Assembly: GCA_036925085.1 (NCBI GenBank)
Contig: JAUPFP010000018.1
Location: forward strand, 2,737,885 to 2,801,884
DNA from: Brachycybe producta
Lineage: Eukaryota; Arthropoda; Diplopoda; Playtdesmida; Andrognathidae
Direction: 5' to 3'
Length of the DNA: 64,000 nt
The notes beneath the pieces are model-generated. The model did not search any database and was not told where the DNA came from. It was given only the letters and a program-made list of their open reading frames with translations. Position 1 is the first letter of the stretch, and each line of letters opens with the position of its first letter. Shown piece by piece: positions 33,241 to 45,612 of this stretch. A program made the translations under genes and the position numbers.

Positions 33241-33790
33241 ATTCGACCGTTTAGTCGGTCGAATCACCGTGCGCTAAGAGTACGCCACTGGGCGCGGACT
33301 TTGGTCCATGGGACAGCGGTGGAAACCACCGTTTCACCGTCGATATACCGTTGTTCACCGTGGGGAAGGACTTTGGTCCGTTGTACCGTGGTGAACGGTA
33401 AATCTACCGTCGTTAACCGTATTTTTACCGTTGATTGACCATGGGGAACGGACTCGGTCCGTTGCACCGTGGTTAACGGTAAATTTACCGTCGAATTACC
33501 GTGGGGCACGGACTACAGTCCGTGGTACCGTGGTTTTTGGTGGTGTACGGTGTTCTACTGCAAGTACACCGTGGTGTACAGACTTTTGTCCGTTGGGCCG
33601 CGGTAGAAAGTGGTGAAAGGTTTTACCGAGAAGTACACCGTGGGAAACACTTTTGTCCGTTATACCGTGGTAGAAACCGGTAAAGTTAAACTCTGACCGT
33701 ACATTACCGTGGGACACGGACTTTTGTCCGTGATACCGCGGTTTCGCACGGTTCCATCCGTTCGGTATTTTGCGGACTTTTGTCCTTGAG
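33241..33790 (+). repeat. C leader: eight palindromic repeats
   Basis: About eight units of roughly 70 bp each carry a short palindrome of the type GGACTNNNGTCC followed by an ACCGTGG string (near 33296, 33368, 33449, 33510, 33580, 33650, 33717 and 33773). A perfect 9-bp stem ATTCGACCG/CGGTCGAAT opens the array (33241-33264). The string ACCGT recurs throughout. The array would fold into a row of hairpins in the RNA leader. Confidence 0.8.
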
Positions 33791-33865
33791 TTTACCGTTT
33801 TCGACGGTGGAAACCCGATATCTGGTGGCTTTGTCCAGATTTTACCGTTCGTTTACGGTGAAAAA

Positions 33866-35649
33866 TGGAGCCAGCCACAAAAGTACCGACGGGAGGTCGG
33901 GAACTTGGTGCAGATGCGGGTTTAGAGTTACGCGGCCGCGTAGTCGAGCGTCCCCTTGGGAGGCAGAAGGCGGAGATCCTCTGGAAACAGAGGAACATAG
34001 CGGTAGCGTAGACGGGGATTTCCCAGAAGACTGGGTCACGGTGCGGAAACGCCGCCGTGACATTCTTCCAGGAAAATACCCGTTGGAAGACAGTCCGAAG
34101 GAAGGAGTCCGATGGTAATCTCACCAGGGAGGACGATCGGCCACGGCCGATTGTCCAAGTTTCCACCATCGCCCGTCCGGTTGGACGTGGCGATCAGCCC
34201 CGTAGGGACATGGTGGAAATCCCGGATGAGACTGCACTTGAGGGCCGGGCCTTTTTGGCCGGGCTATCCGAGCAGCAACTCATTGAGATTGCCTACGGGA
34301 TAGATGTCCCTCGTTTGGAAGGACGACTGTCCCGGTCGACGATTGAGCCGAGGGTGGCACCTCGGTTTTCACTGTCGCCCGTGCGTGAAGGTGCACGGAG
34401 AGAGGAACCACCGGTACAACCCCGGTTGGTACCTTCGCAGGAAGCACCCAGACCATCTCCTAGGGGGATTGGCCGGGGAGTTCCTCCTGCACCCGCACAG
34501 CAGCCGAGGGTTCAGTTGATGATACCCTCGGAAGCTGAGTCTGTGTCTGACGTTTCGGGAAACCGGAGCAGGCAGCCTAGCAGGGTTAGCGATGCTGCTT
34601 GGATGCCCGCTCCAGCAGTTCCAGCGGAGGTTCAGGTGTTCGGGTTCTTTAACCCGGTCCACTCATTTGCTCGTTACGACGGCAGAGAGGACTTGACGCC
34701 TTTTCTCCGCAAGTTCGAAGCGAAATCCCGAGCTCAGCGCTGGACGGACGAGTCGTGATGCAGTTTCTTTACATTTCTGCTGGACGGTTCGGCAGAAGAG
34801 TATTACGCCACTTTGGTGGAAACTCTTCCAGACCTGACCTGGACGGAGCTGAAGGATGCTATGCGTAGCCGCTTCAGCACCAGTAACCAGGCTCGCCTCT
34901 GTTTCGGCGAATTCGAGTCAATGAAACAGGGGGCTACCGAGTCTGTGCAGGTATTCTACTGGCGGTTCTTGGAACTGTCCGACCGAGTGTCTCCGGGTGA
35001 AGACGAGAGCTGTAGGCTCATACACTTCAAACGGAAACTCCTGACAGCCATCACTGATCAATTGATCGGTTGCAAGGCCGGTATGGTAGAAGCATATGCC
35101 CGAAAGGCATGGCTGGTTGAGGCCGATTTGCTTCTTGTAGGTAAATTACCTAACCCTACTAGAGGGGTTCCTCAGGACAGGGCTAATGCTCTGTCCTCCG
35201 GAACCACGGCTAGCTCTGGGAGCTCTGCCAAGGCTTCATCTTCGAGCCAAACGGGTGCGAAGGCTGCTGCACCGTCCAAGTCGGACAAAGCAGGAGCCAA
35301 GACCAGAGGCAAGAGGAAGAAGACGGCAGGCTCTGGCAGAGGTCAGCCGGCGGCAACGCCTCGAAGTACGGACCGTACAGGAGATTCACTCCGGCGACTA
35401 GGTCCTTGTTTCGGGTGTAACCAGATGGGTCACCTGAAGAAAGATTGTCCGAAGGCTGCGATAAAAGGGCAGGTTGCCAGAGTGGTGCCTGACGAGAGTC
35501 AGAACCTCCAGCCAACCGCGGGCGTTGCGCCAGTTTGGCTGGAGGGTCGTAAATACCTGGCCACCGTTCATGATGGCCAGTTCTACTATCGACTCGTGGA
35601 GGACGAGGAGAAATCCTCGTTAAACCGCCGCCGGTCGCCACTGAACTGA
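33866..35649 (+). pseudogene. gag: C Gag, with a nonsense codon
   Basis: Capsid protein of C. The likely start is ATG 33866, with the frame broken once in the first 200 bp. The main frame runs from 34057. Low-complexity residues are followed by a capsid region (FFNPVHSFARYDG, TPFLRKFEAK), an in-frame TGA at 34756-34758, then DLTWTELKDAMRSRF, VQVFYWRFLELSDRV and a basic linker. A CCHC knuckle CFGCNQMGHLKKDC lies at about 35407-35450. The ORF ends at 35649. Confidence 0.82.
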
Positions 35650-35659
35650 GTGGTGTACG

Positions 35660-36458
35660 ACCGGTAAAGCTTCAAAACTCAGGTACCTGTCAGGGCCTGA
35701 GATCTGAACGAGGGATGTACCTCCGGGCGGTCTCCAAATATGTGGATGTCCTGCAGAAGGCAGGGGTGCCTCTGGCGAGGTCTGCGGACCCGGAAATTAC
35801 CCAGTGGGTATTTCCATCGCCATGCTCCACATTGGAGGCCGTGTGCAGCCAGCTGGATCGCTGGTTTGCCCCCTCACCCTACATGCCTAGTGGTGAGGTG
35901 CTGGATCGTGCACTCATCGAGCAGGCGGGAGGAGTTGGTGTGCCCATACCTCCTGTTGTGCCTGGGGAGTCTCTGGTTTCTGAGACAGTTCCCCAGTCTT
36001 CTGCACGTCTGGAATTACCGTCCGGTGTGGACGGTAAGGTGGACGGGAGGCAGAAGATCGATGGTGGGAGCCCGCGGGTTCCCATTCCTGAGCTTCAGAG
36101 CCGGGCCTACGGCGTAGGTTCACCAAGGGTGTGGGTGTCGATTGGCGATCGTCTGATGGAGATGATCGTAGACACCGGGGCCGACGTGTCGGTCCTAAGC
36201 ATTACGGCGGCACGAGTGATGGAGTTGCAAATAGAGGAACTGGCGGTTCCTTCATTCCTTCTTGGAATGGGTGGGCACTCCATCGAGGTAGTAGGGGTCA
36301 CAAATGTGGAATTGACCATCCACAAGAAAACCATCAAGGTGCCTCTCCTTTTGGTGAAAGGAGAGGGCGAAGCATTGTTGGGCATTGATCACGCCTCACG
36401 CATCGGCTTGATGGTCGATATCGTGCACCGGAAGGTTTACTTCCGGGAGGATGTCTAG
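35660..36458 (+). CDS. pro: C aspartic protease region
   Basis: An open frame (from ATG 35715) distinct from that of gag. Its N-terminal 140 residues are unassigned. A retropepsin domain follows at 36120-36440: MIVDTGADVSVL active site near 36160-36200, MGGHSIEVVGVTN flap region and EALLGIDHASRIGL. Frames change between gag, pro and pol; whether this is programmed frameshifting or decay cannot be told from one copy. Confidence 0.75.
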
Positions 36459-36464
36459 AGGCAC

Positions 36465-38834
36465 ATCCAGATGCCCTCTAAGCTGCATTCACCGATCGAG
36501 CGCTTGCAGAACCTAGGGAGGTGGAAGCAATTCCATCGTTGATACCAGGGGCTTTGCCTCAGGGACGGCAACTCCCAGTGGATCCGCCTGCACTCGAGAA
36601 GGTTGACGGGTGGGTGAACATTGTTTCACCAGAGCCTCTATCGGGGCGGAGAAGTTTGTTCTCTGCGACTGAGAAAGTCTGGCTACCAGCCCACGTACGT
36701 GTCGTATCCGTGACGTTGGTAGAGCATGCCGGCCCTGGCCAGCTGCTTCTCGTGGAGCCGCACTGGAAAGCCTTAGGTGGACGTGGTGTGTTAGCAGTGG
36801 CAGGTATCGCTGCAGCTAACCGGCTTGGCACGTACGATATCGGGATTGAGAACGTGGAGAATGCACCTATTGCCCTGGAAACAGGAGAGGGTGTAGCCAC
36901 GGCTCAAGCTGTGGAGTCTACCATTGTGGTGGGGCTGGAAGAGCCATCTAAGTTGAGAGGGGGAGACCCCACTCAGAGGACGGTTCGACCAGGGAAGTCC
37001 TCGTCTAAGTTGAGAGGGGCGTCCGGAAACGGACGCCAAGTGCTCAATGTGGTGACGGCTCCTACTCTCGAAGAGTGTCTTAAGATTGGTCCCAATCTGA
37101 AGCCTGAAGTGGCGAGACAGCTTCGGGAGTTCCTGCTGGCACGCCGGGATCATTTCGCGTTCGACTTTACAGAGTTGGGTGAAACCTCTCTGGTCGAACA
37201 TACGATTGACACCGGTGGGCTACCTCCAGTGCGAGAAGGATTGCGTCGAACCGCTTCAGCGGCCAGAGCAGTCGAGAAAGAAGAGGTGGCGAAGATGTTG
37301 GATGCAGGGGTTATCCAACCTTCGCGTAGTCCCTACGCGAGCCCTATCTTGCTTGTTCGCCAGAAGGATGGTGGCTTTTGTTTTTGCGTGGACTACCGGA
37401 AACTGAATGCCCAGACAAAGCTGGATCAGTATCCGTTGCCTCACATGGATGATGCGCTCGACTCATTGGCCGGTGCGAAGTTCTTCGCTACCTTGGACCT
37501 GGCCAGTGGTTACTGGCAGGTTCGGATGGCTGAGCCAGACGTTGAGAAAACGGCATTTATTTGCTCTCAAGGTCTGTTTGAGTTCCGGAAAATGCCTTTC
37601 AGACTCTGTAATGCTCCAGCCACCATGCAGAGAGCGCTAGACCTCTTATTGGCAGGACATAAGTGGGAGACTTGTCTGGTGTACCTGGACGATATTATCG
37701 TCTTTGGGAACACTTTCGAGCAGTTTCTCGAGAGACTCTCCACTGTCCTTGGACTGTTACGAGGCTCAGAGCTGAAACTCCAGCCGAAGAAATGTTTCTT
37801 TGGCTTTAACAAAGTATGTTATCTCGGTCACGTAGTGAGTGCCGAGGGAGTTGCTCCGGACCCGGATCTCGTGCGAGCAGTCCAGGAGTTTGATGTCCCG
37901 ACGACGGTGACAGGCATTTGTAGTTTTCTCGGACTTGCAGGTTACTATCGAAGGTTCATCAAGGACTTCGCCAAGGTGGCAAGGCCTTTGCATGATCTGA
38001 CGAAGAAGGACGTGTCCTTCGAGTGGTCGGATCAGTGCAAACTAGTTTGCTCGGTTAAAGGCATTTTTAACCGAAGCGCCGGTACTCACCATGTACGATC
38101 CTCGTGGTGAGATAATTATCCATACCGACGCTAGTGGGTACGGCTTGGGAGTCGTAGTCTACCAGAAGTTACCGGAGGACAGTGTCCCCCGTGTTCTGGC
38201 CTACGCAAGCCGACTCATGAAAGGTGCGGAAACATGGTATTCGGTCACCGAGCAGGAGTGCTTGGCGGTCGTGTTTGCCGTGGGTAAATTCCGTCCTTAC
38301 CTCTTTAACCGGGAGTTCGTGATCGTAACAGATCACCACGCTCTTTGCTATCTGCAGACAGCCAAAAACTTGCAAGGCAGGTTGGGGCGTTGGCAGATGC
38401 AGCTTCAAGAGTACCAGTTTAAGGTTCAGTATAGGAAGGGAACACTGCACGTGGATGCCGACGCTTTGAGTCGGTATCCTGTTCGTGATGTGGCGGACCT
38501 TTCCTTACCTGAATACGTCGAAGCCGACGTAGGTGAGGTTATTTACCACATCCGTTCCGAGGTGGATTGGGTCAAGGAGCAAGAGGCCGATGGCTGGTGC
38601 TCCAAAGTGAAGAGTGAAATCTTCCGTGACCCCAACTCGAACCTCCGGTTCCAGTTTGTGGTGGCAGATGACTTGTTGTTTGCCATCAGGTCCATCCAGG
38701 ATCGGTTGAGAACTGTACTGGTAGTTCCAAAGTCATGCAGGGCTTTCCGTCTAAGGAAGCTACATGACATTCCCGAAGTTGGTCACTTCGGGATGTTTAA
38801 AACCTACCAGAGGCTGCGCTCACGCTTCTACTAG
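36465..38834 (+). pseudogene. pol: C reverse transcriptase and RNase H
   Basis: RT of the Gypsy type. Motifs in order: VDYRKLNAQTKLDQYPLP (37390-37440), FATLDLASGYWQVRM, CNAPATMQRALD, catalytic YLDDIIVFG near 37680-37710, FLGLAGYYRRFI near 37925. A one-base frameshift near 38045 moves the frame. RNase H continues as IIHTDASGYGLG (about 38115), TDHHALCYLQ (about 38332) and LSRYP (about 38470). An in-frame TAG at 38832-38834 replaces what is probably Trp in the integrase zinc domain. The fragment 36521-37100 before RT is a linker. Confidence 0.87.
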
Positions 38835-40720
38835 ATCGGTATGAAGCGGGACACTGCCGAATATGTTAAGACATGTTTGGTGTGTCAGAGAGCACGACAG
38901 TTCGCTCAAAGTCAGGGATTTCTCCAACCGATTGTGCCGGAGTACCCAGTTGATACCTGGGGAATGGACTTCGTTGGGCTGTTTCCTGCCTCCGTGGGTG
39001 GAGTCACCTATGTACTTATCATGGTTGACTATTTCACCCGGTACGGTGTGGCAAGGGCGGTACGAAGGGCCACGGCCGCCTGTGTGGTGAAATTCCTGAA
39101 GGATGAGATCTTGTCTCGGATCGTGGGTCCCAGTTCTCAAGCAAAGTCCTGCTGAAGTTCCGGGAGCGCTATAATATAGCGCATCACTTCACGACGGCGT
39201 ACCATCCGCAAGCTAATGGGCTTACGGAGCGTACGAATAAAACCGTAATGGAAACCATCAAGTGGTACCTTGATCCCCTCAAGGAACAGCGTAACTGGTG
39301 GGATAAATTACGGCCTGCCGTGTGGGCTTATAACACAGCTGTCCAGGAGAGTACACAGGTCTCTCCGTATCAGTTGTTGTTTGGACGTGAGCCTCGGTTG
39401 GAGATTGACAACCTCCTTCCGAACGGTCCAGTCCGCGACTTGCCTGACCAGCAAGCCGTGGAAGAGCAGGCTCGTCAACATTTGATGGCTGCTCAGAAAA
39501 GGCAGAAAGAGCGGTACGACGCTGGCCGTGTGGAGCCTCCTGTGTATCAGCCTGGTGATCAGGTGTGGATAAGAGATCAGGCTGGGAAGCTCGGTCAGGC
39601 GAAGAAATGGAACTTGGCTTATAAAGCTGAGAGGGGTATGGTGGTCGCACGGTATTCTGACCTAGTCTACGAAATAGAATTCGTAGACGGGTATGGTCGA
39701 AAGGTGCGCGAACGGTTTCATGTCGATAACCTGAAGCCGTATATACCCACCTGCACTGTGAGAGAGGAAGATGGACTTGGTGTCTCTGACACCTCCCCCG
39801 ATGCAGACAGCGATGCCACGGAGGCTTTGGCGGAGAGTGGAATGACTCCGGCGCTAAAGCCACCGTCTATTTCTTCGCAGGAGTCTACCGACTCCGAGGC
39901 GGAGAAGTCTACCGACTCCGAGGCGGACGACCCCCCACCTCCTCGGTATAATCTCCGTCCGCGGAGACCGAGGGTGTTCGAGGTGAGTGGGTTCGACCCT
40001 CGAGTGGGAAGTGTCACGGTATGGGGTACCCTGTGGGTGTCCCTACCGTGGTGGAGTAGAGCAGGCGGTCCGCTACTGTGGGCGAACGGCTGGGAGAGGA
40101 GGCGGCCGGACATTGCGGTGGTTGGGGCCCGCCACGGTTTCGGTAGAAATCAAGGGCGGCCCATCCCCAGGTGTCCAGCCAAAGGCCCGACAAAATCGGT
40201 CCGCGGACGGAGAAACCCATCTGTGAAAACCTCCGTGAAATCTCCAATTACCGTCAATATAAGAGAATTGACGGTAAATGTCTCTACCCACCAGTTCCAG
40301 TCTTGGTGCAGGAGAATTCACCGTGTGTCTGGCCCTAAAAAGGCAGACGACGGTGAAATCTCCATGGTGACCATGCATGAGGCGGCTGATAACGTTTTAG
40401 CCGCTACTGCACGGCCATTAGCTGCTAAGACGGTGAATTTGGCAGCTAGGCGCCATATTGTTTGTAAATCTATCAAACAAGGGACGCTGGCACCACGTGT
40501 GCTTTTAAAACCACGTTTTCACCGTCCAAGAGGCCTGGAAAAAGAAAAAATCGATACAAAAGTAAATCCCTCTAAGGAAATTTCCTTCTCCTGCCTGTTG
40601 GCAGTTCTCTTTTATTTGTTGGACGGGATCCCCCGGAGTTCTTCCCGCCGATCCAATGTCTTTGGAGGCCATGGCTGTGTCCTTGGCCGAAGAAGAAGGC
40701 CGCTTGGATCGGTTAGATGA
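38835..40720 (+). pseudogene. pol: C integrase and C-terminal tail
   Basis: The HHCC zinc domain runs across 38750-38900 (LHDIPEVGH, CLVCQRAR). The core shows WGMDFVGLF near 38960, then a frame break near 39112 just before SDRGSQF, and HPQANGLTERTNK near 39200-39245. The C-terminal half continues open from 39248 with RYNLRPRRPRV near 39945. The open frame runs to 40720 and overlaps the start of ORF3 by 65 bp in another frame. The frameshift at the second catalytic Asp makes this copy inactive. Confidence 0.85.
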
Positions 40721-42920
40721 AGCTAGACGGGACATGGTCCAGGAAGGTGACTTCCTGGTCGGGGACCGTCAATTCATCGGGGAGATTCCGACCGTGCAGG
40801 TGAGGAAGGACGGCGCAAAGAAGCGTAAGAAGAAGTCCGGAGCCGCACGGATCACTGCCAGAGCCAAGGCTCTCGCAGAGAGAGAGGCAATGCTTAAAGC
40901 TAAGGAGGAGGCGTTGAAGAAGTTCACGCCTGCTGTGGGGCTTCGAGCAGAGACTCTCGCCCGCCCTGACGGTTGTTCAGGGGCTGCTTGGCCAGAGAAG
41001 CCGGCTGCTGGATCGGGTCCGCCCGAGGCAGTAGCTGGCCCCTCCGGCTGGCAGTCGGACAACCCGAAGAGGGACCGGCGAGCGGAGAAGAAGGCTACCC
41101 AGCCTCCAGTACCCGCTCCCGGTAAAACGGGGAAATCTGTGAGTGGTGGTGGTGGCAAGGGACAAAAGAGGTCCCGCCCTCGCACCCCACCAGTGGCTGA
41201 AAGCTCTAGAGGCAAGAAGGCCAGGTCCTCCGGTCGAGGAAAGGCCTTCGAACCTCAGAAGCCCGAGAGCTTGGAGGACAAGCTCAAACGGCTTCAGGCT
41301 CAAGCAGCGAGCTTGCACCGACAGATCGCACGTGCGGTCGGTGCAGGTGAGCGGCAAGAGTTTGAGCGCCGGGCTGCGGAGTTCCCTCCCCTGCAGGGAA
41401 TGCCCGCCCGGAGCCCGCTCAAAACAGGGGAACCTCCTGTCGGTTGTGGCGTCCCGCCTATTGCGAGCGCCACGACCATCACCGGCCAGAAGCGAATCGC
41501 CGAGAGGGAGGCGATGCAGGCTTCCAGTGCACCAGCCCATGGTGTGGAAGCCAAAGCTACTAGTGGCAAGTCAGCCGACTTTCGCACCGAAGGAGAAGCC
41601 TCTCCTTCGGGATGGTCGAGGAAGATTTGTCTCCGGACAATCTTCGTCGGCTGTCGCATCGGCTAAGGGCACTTCTACAAAGAGTATGGCTCCGGCCGGA
41701 AAACCTTCGAAGGAGTCCGAGAAGGCGAAGGGGGCTAACCACCCGCCTAAGCCTGATCGGCCCAGTACGTCGGCGGGGTCAGTTAAGTCTGACACGACGC
41801 ATGGTCAACCTTCCTCTCACGGGAAGAAAAAGAAAAAGAAAAAGGACCGTAAAAAGTCCAAGCGTGAGAGGAAGGCGCCAGTAGTAGGCGCCAGAGAGCC
41901 GAAACTGGAGGCATCGTGGCGGAAAAAGAGGAGTCCCGGCGTGCTCAGGGAAGCACGCCGCCCGGGAGTCAGCCGATCCATACCCGTCCCGTTGAGGCGG
42001 CGCGGATGGATGGTAGGTCGATGCGCGACATTTTGGTCGGCACGCCTCCATCCTCCCCGAAGGTGGATGCGGTCTCGAACCTGCAGGTTCGAGCCGTGGA
42101 AACCCTGCCCCGTGTGACTTTGCCCTCACCTAAGGGCGAAAGAATCTCGGTTGCAGGAGTCAGTGTTCCCACAAGACGTGACCCCGTGACCCCCAGTGGG
42201 GGTACACCCTTCTCTCCGGTCCATGGCGGCGGGGTTTTTGATACCCTAGGACCAGAAACGTCAACCTCCCCTAGGCCTGAGGCCGAGGGACGGCATATTG
42301 GTGCATTGCCCCTGTATTCAGATGCAGAGGTGTATCTGAATAACCGGCTTGGTCTCTGGCAGGACCAGCCGGGAATGGAGGGTTGCCAATACCACGGCCA
42401 CTACTGTCTGGATGAGCCACTTCCAGAGCCGTGGGTAGCAAGGCTACCGCCGTACAACATGCGCCGTGTGGTGGCGTTTGGTTGTGGAGGTTTTCCGGTT
42501 GTGATGGTCGTAAACCCGGTCCAGCAAACGTTTGCAATTCTGGATGTGGTGGGGCTGGATGCCGGGATAGTTAGTCTAGCCCGGCGTGCAGCCCCATTCA
42601 TCCAACGTTTGCTGGGATGCGACTTAGGAGGTATGGCTGGACAGTTTATTACTGAGCCTCTACCAGAGTGTGAGACCGAGCCCACAGTTGCCCTGGTAGA
42701 CCTCCTAACAAGTCGGACGCTTCGTACGCGTCCGCAACTCCAGGATATTCCTTTCGAGGAATTCCGAACCCAGGAGGAAAGCCGTCTTAGGGGGACGGTC
42801 TTCGATACTGGTTTTGGGTGGCGTAACACCCAGATGTGCTTGTGGTGGGCACGTCGGTGGGCTGCTGAGTGGATGGGCTCCACTTTCGCGACACCGCCAG
42901 AAAAGCCGTCCGGAACCTAA
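40656..42920 (+). pseudogene. C ORF3: basic protein with the same C-terminal domain as B ORF3
   Basis: Two ORFs in one frame (40656-41666 and 41916-42920) are bridged by a lysine-rich stretch in another frame (about 41580-41910). Two compensating indels thus split an original ORF of about 755 aa, close to the 725 aa of B ORF3. The N-terminal part is charged with helical Glu/Lys/Arg runs and Ser/Pro/Gly-rich linkers; the middle holds a lysine block (GKKKKKKK). The C-terminal domain (42335-42800) reads LNNRLGLWQ, YHGHYCLDEPLPEP, LPP, RRVVAF, ITEPLPECETEPTVALVD, IPFEEF and aligns with B. No membrane or enzyme motifs are recognised. Confidence 0.78.
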
Positions 42921-42978
42921 GGTCAGGTTTGGGGAGCAATCCTGGCTGGCTCGACTGACCTGTTCCCGAGACGGAACA

Positions 42979-42994
42979 GGGAAGTTGAGAGGAT
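42979..42994 (+). promoter_or_regulatory. C polypurine tract
   Basis: GGGAAGTTGAGAGGAT directly before the 3' LTR, the expected plus-strand primer site. It resembles the B tract in sharing AAGTTG and GAGG. Confidence 0.6.
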
Positions 42995-43773
42995 TGTGGC
43001 AACCTGGTCTGCTCAATTTTTAAATTTTGGTTGAGCAGACGAATTTCCCTATGGTGGTCTGCCTGACAGCTACAGTAGGCTGTTAGGTCGGACGCCATTT
43101 TGGTGCCAGCAGACCTCTCACCATGAAGTCTATGGGTGAGAGGTCAGATGTGACCTCTGTCCCCTCCAGGTAGAGTTGCCTGGAGGTTTCCTGTGGCCTA
43201 GTCAGCCACAGGATCTGGGCAGTGGGTTGTAGGCTGTACATGAGACTAGACCTGTGGGTGGAGGTCTGATTGACCTCCACTGTCCAGCACCTGGATCTTC
43301 TTTGTGCCTTGGCCATTAGGCCTTTATTGTTTTATATATGTATAGTGCCTGGCTGGTTGAAGTAACCAGCCAGTTCTTGTATATAATCATCATTGCCAGC
43401 AATCATCGTAAGTGTTAATTAAATACACTAATTCATCTTACTTTTTGTGTCCGTGTCTATTTCTTGGGGAGTTACCGCGAGGGGGTGGGTTTCTGGTTTG
43501 GGGAAACTCCACCGTCCTTTACCGACCTGTTTCGGCCGGTACTCGTGTCGGCTCGCGGTAGAACCGGGGTTCTACCGCGATATTCTCGACGAGGCGACAT
43601 GTCATCGTCGTGTTTCCCCGTCAGGAGAGCTCCGCGTCGACACCACCCAAGGGGTGCACCGTGCGGAGAGGCGGCTGCGGGAACGGTCCCATCCCCGTCG
43701 TCGGAGCTCTGTGTAAGTGTGTTTTTTGAAGTATAATTTACCGGGTATTGTAACGGTCCGGCGGGACGTTACA
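42995..43773 (+). repeat. C 3' LTR
   Basis: 779 bp; differs from the 5' LTR by a shortened stretch near 43175-43210, a deletion near 43710 and several substitutions. Followed by ACAG, one base different from the ACAA before the 5' LTR. Confidence 0.92.
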
Positions 43774-44300
43774 ACAGATGAAGATGACGTCCCAAACCAA
43801 GAAGTAAACAAAAAGCGGCCGATGTCGTCACAAATGAAGTAAACAAGAAGCTGCCGATGACACTGATGCGCGCGCATGACAAAAACACGTGGGTGGAGGG
43901 ACATACATTAAGTGAAATGACCACTAGCCTCGCACCACTATGGATTTTTATGTTTCTCATCGTTGACAACTTTGCCCATGTGTTGTGCACATGTACCGGC
44001 ACTATTTTTTGGCATCTTTATCATATCAAAACCTTTTTTACCGTTATCAGCCATTTTTTAGAAAAATATCGTTATATTGTGGCAAGTTTTGCAAAATATC
44101 TTGTCAATACATCGAAAAAGTTAACTTTTATTGTGAATAATCAATTCGGGCATCAAAATTTCAAAAGGATTAAGAGGAACCCTAAAAAAAGAGCTGGAAT
44201 ACTTTGGGTAAGAAAGGACCGAAATAGTAGAAAATATTTCGGATTCCGAAAATTGAATACGCTCGTTTTCTCTAATCCTTATTATAGAAGGCGTGACATC
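43774..44300 (+). pseudogene. A: end of pol tail and non-coding spacer
   Basis: The first 65 bp continue the acidic/basic tail of the A polyprotein (DEDDVPNQE, NKKRP) in frame with the part ending at 32395. Then come stops and about 400 bp with no recognised feature, probably the spacer between pol and the next ORF of A. Confidence 0.65.
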
Positions 44301-45575
44301 ATGGCGTCACGTTCTACGACTAACAATAACGACGTGGCCACTACCTGGCAGGGTGGGGGGTCACGGTCTCCGTGGACCCGCCTTGCCAAATCGTGGTGGA
44401 AGAGAGAACTGAACCATGCTCGATTATACCGATGCCAGGCGGCTCCAAAATGGAGTTTAAGACCACAGCAGTCGGGTTGGAGAAAGAGATCGCAGAGGGG
44501 CAATGGAGCTATACCATCGTGCCCAATATCTCAAAAGCAGCGAAGAAGAGACAGGCAAAGAAAATATTGCCAGGGTTTATTGGCGCCGGCCAGCGCAACT
44601 TTTACATAGCAATTATGCCCGGAGAGTTCGCTCACGAAGGGTTGGAACCACGGAATTGGGGAAAAGGCGAGGACGATGGCACTAGTCAGTGGACTAAAAC
44701 AGATTGGGAAGAGCATCAGAGAAGAAACCGTCCACCAGTCCCTCACATAAAAATTCATGACATCTGGGACGCTAACGGAGAGTACATTCCGAAGAGCCAG
44801 GCAATAAAAGACGCTGAGAAAGCATACGCGGAACTAGTGGAGCCAGAAGCTGCCAAAGCAAAGGCCCATCTATACACCTTAAAGAGACCTGCTCCAGAAG
44901 AGTGCCCTGCAGCAGCTGCCATCATCGAACCCAGCCAGCACAAGAAGAATAAACCCAGTAAGCGCCACAGAGAGGAGAAGAAGCGTCGAGAGGCAGGACT
45001 TGTGGAGTTCTGCGATGTCCACCTCCCTAACCGTAGAGTCGTCGAGAATCGAACACTGGGACCCGTCATCACTATCCGAAATGATAACGAAGAGGACAAC
45101 AAAGTCCTATTCATCGACACGGATAATGATGTGCTCCCGGGAGCCGGGCGTGAAGAAGATGCCAGAGGGATAGACAGCGCTGTACCTCCTCCTCCCAAAA
45201 TTTATGCCAAACTCACAACTCCAAACCAGAAAGGGACTGCAGTCCCGGAGGATCTAAGGAGGAACTACAATGCACAGATGAGACTCCTTATCGACATCTC
45301 CGTCGAATACCACTCCTGAGGACTGGCACTAATCGACCAGGTCTACGAGACCTTTGATGGGGAGCATATAGTGTTATATAATGTTCGCATCATGGAGTTC
45401 AAGGGGGCTGCCCTTCCGGTTGCGATTGGCAACTCAGGTCCCATAGAAGACCTGTTGGTCTGCAGAGTTCGGCGTTGGAGGCAGCCAAGGCCTCTCGTCG
45501 AATGAAACCGGCCCAACAGGGGCCTGAGGAACCAGTTGCGATCGGAAGTCCGCCGCTTCTTCCATCATGCTCTAC

Positions 45576-45612
<37 letters not shown>

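Larger units (their letters stand above)
32396..43773 (+). mobile_element. C: Ty3/Gypsy retrotransposon with gag, pro, pol and ORF3
   Basis: An 11.4-kb element with LTRs of 789 bp (32396-33184) and 779 bp (42995-43773), flanked by ACAA/ACAG. It has a tRNA-Ala-like primer site, a leader full of palindromic repeats, gag, protease, RT, RNase H, integrase, and an additional ORF before a purine tract. The LTRs differ by substitutions and small indels (for example around 32575-32630 versus 43175-43210), so it is older than B. Isolated nonsense and frameshift lesions disable gag, pol and ORF3. Confidence 0.92.

Noticed and set aside
33264-33717. Short ORFs across the C leader
   Set aside because: They are produced by the ACCGT-rich palindromic repeats in all frames.
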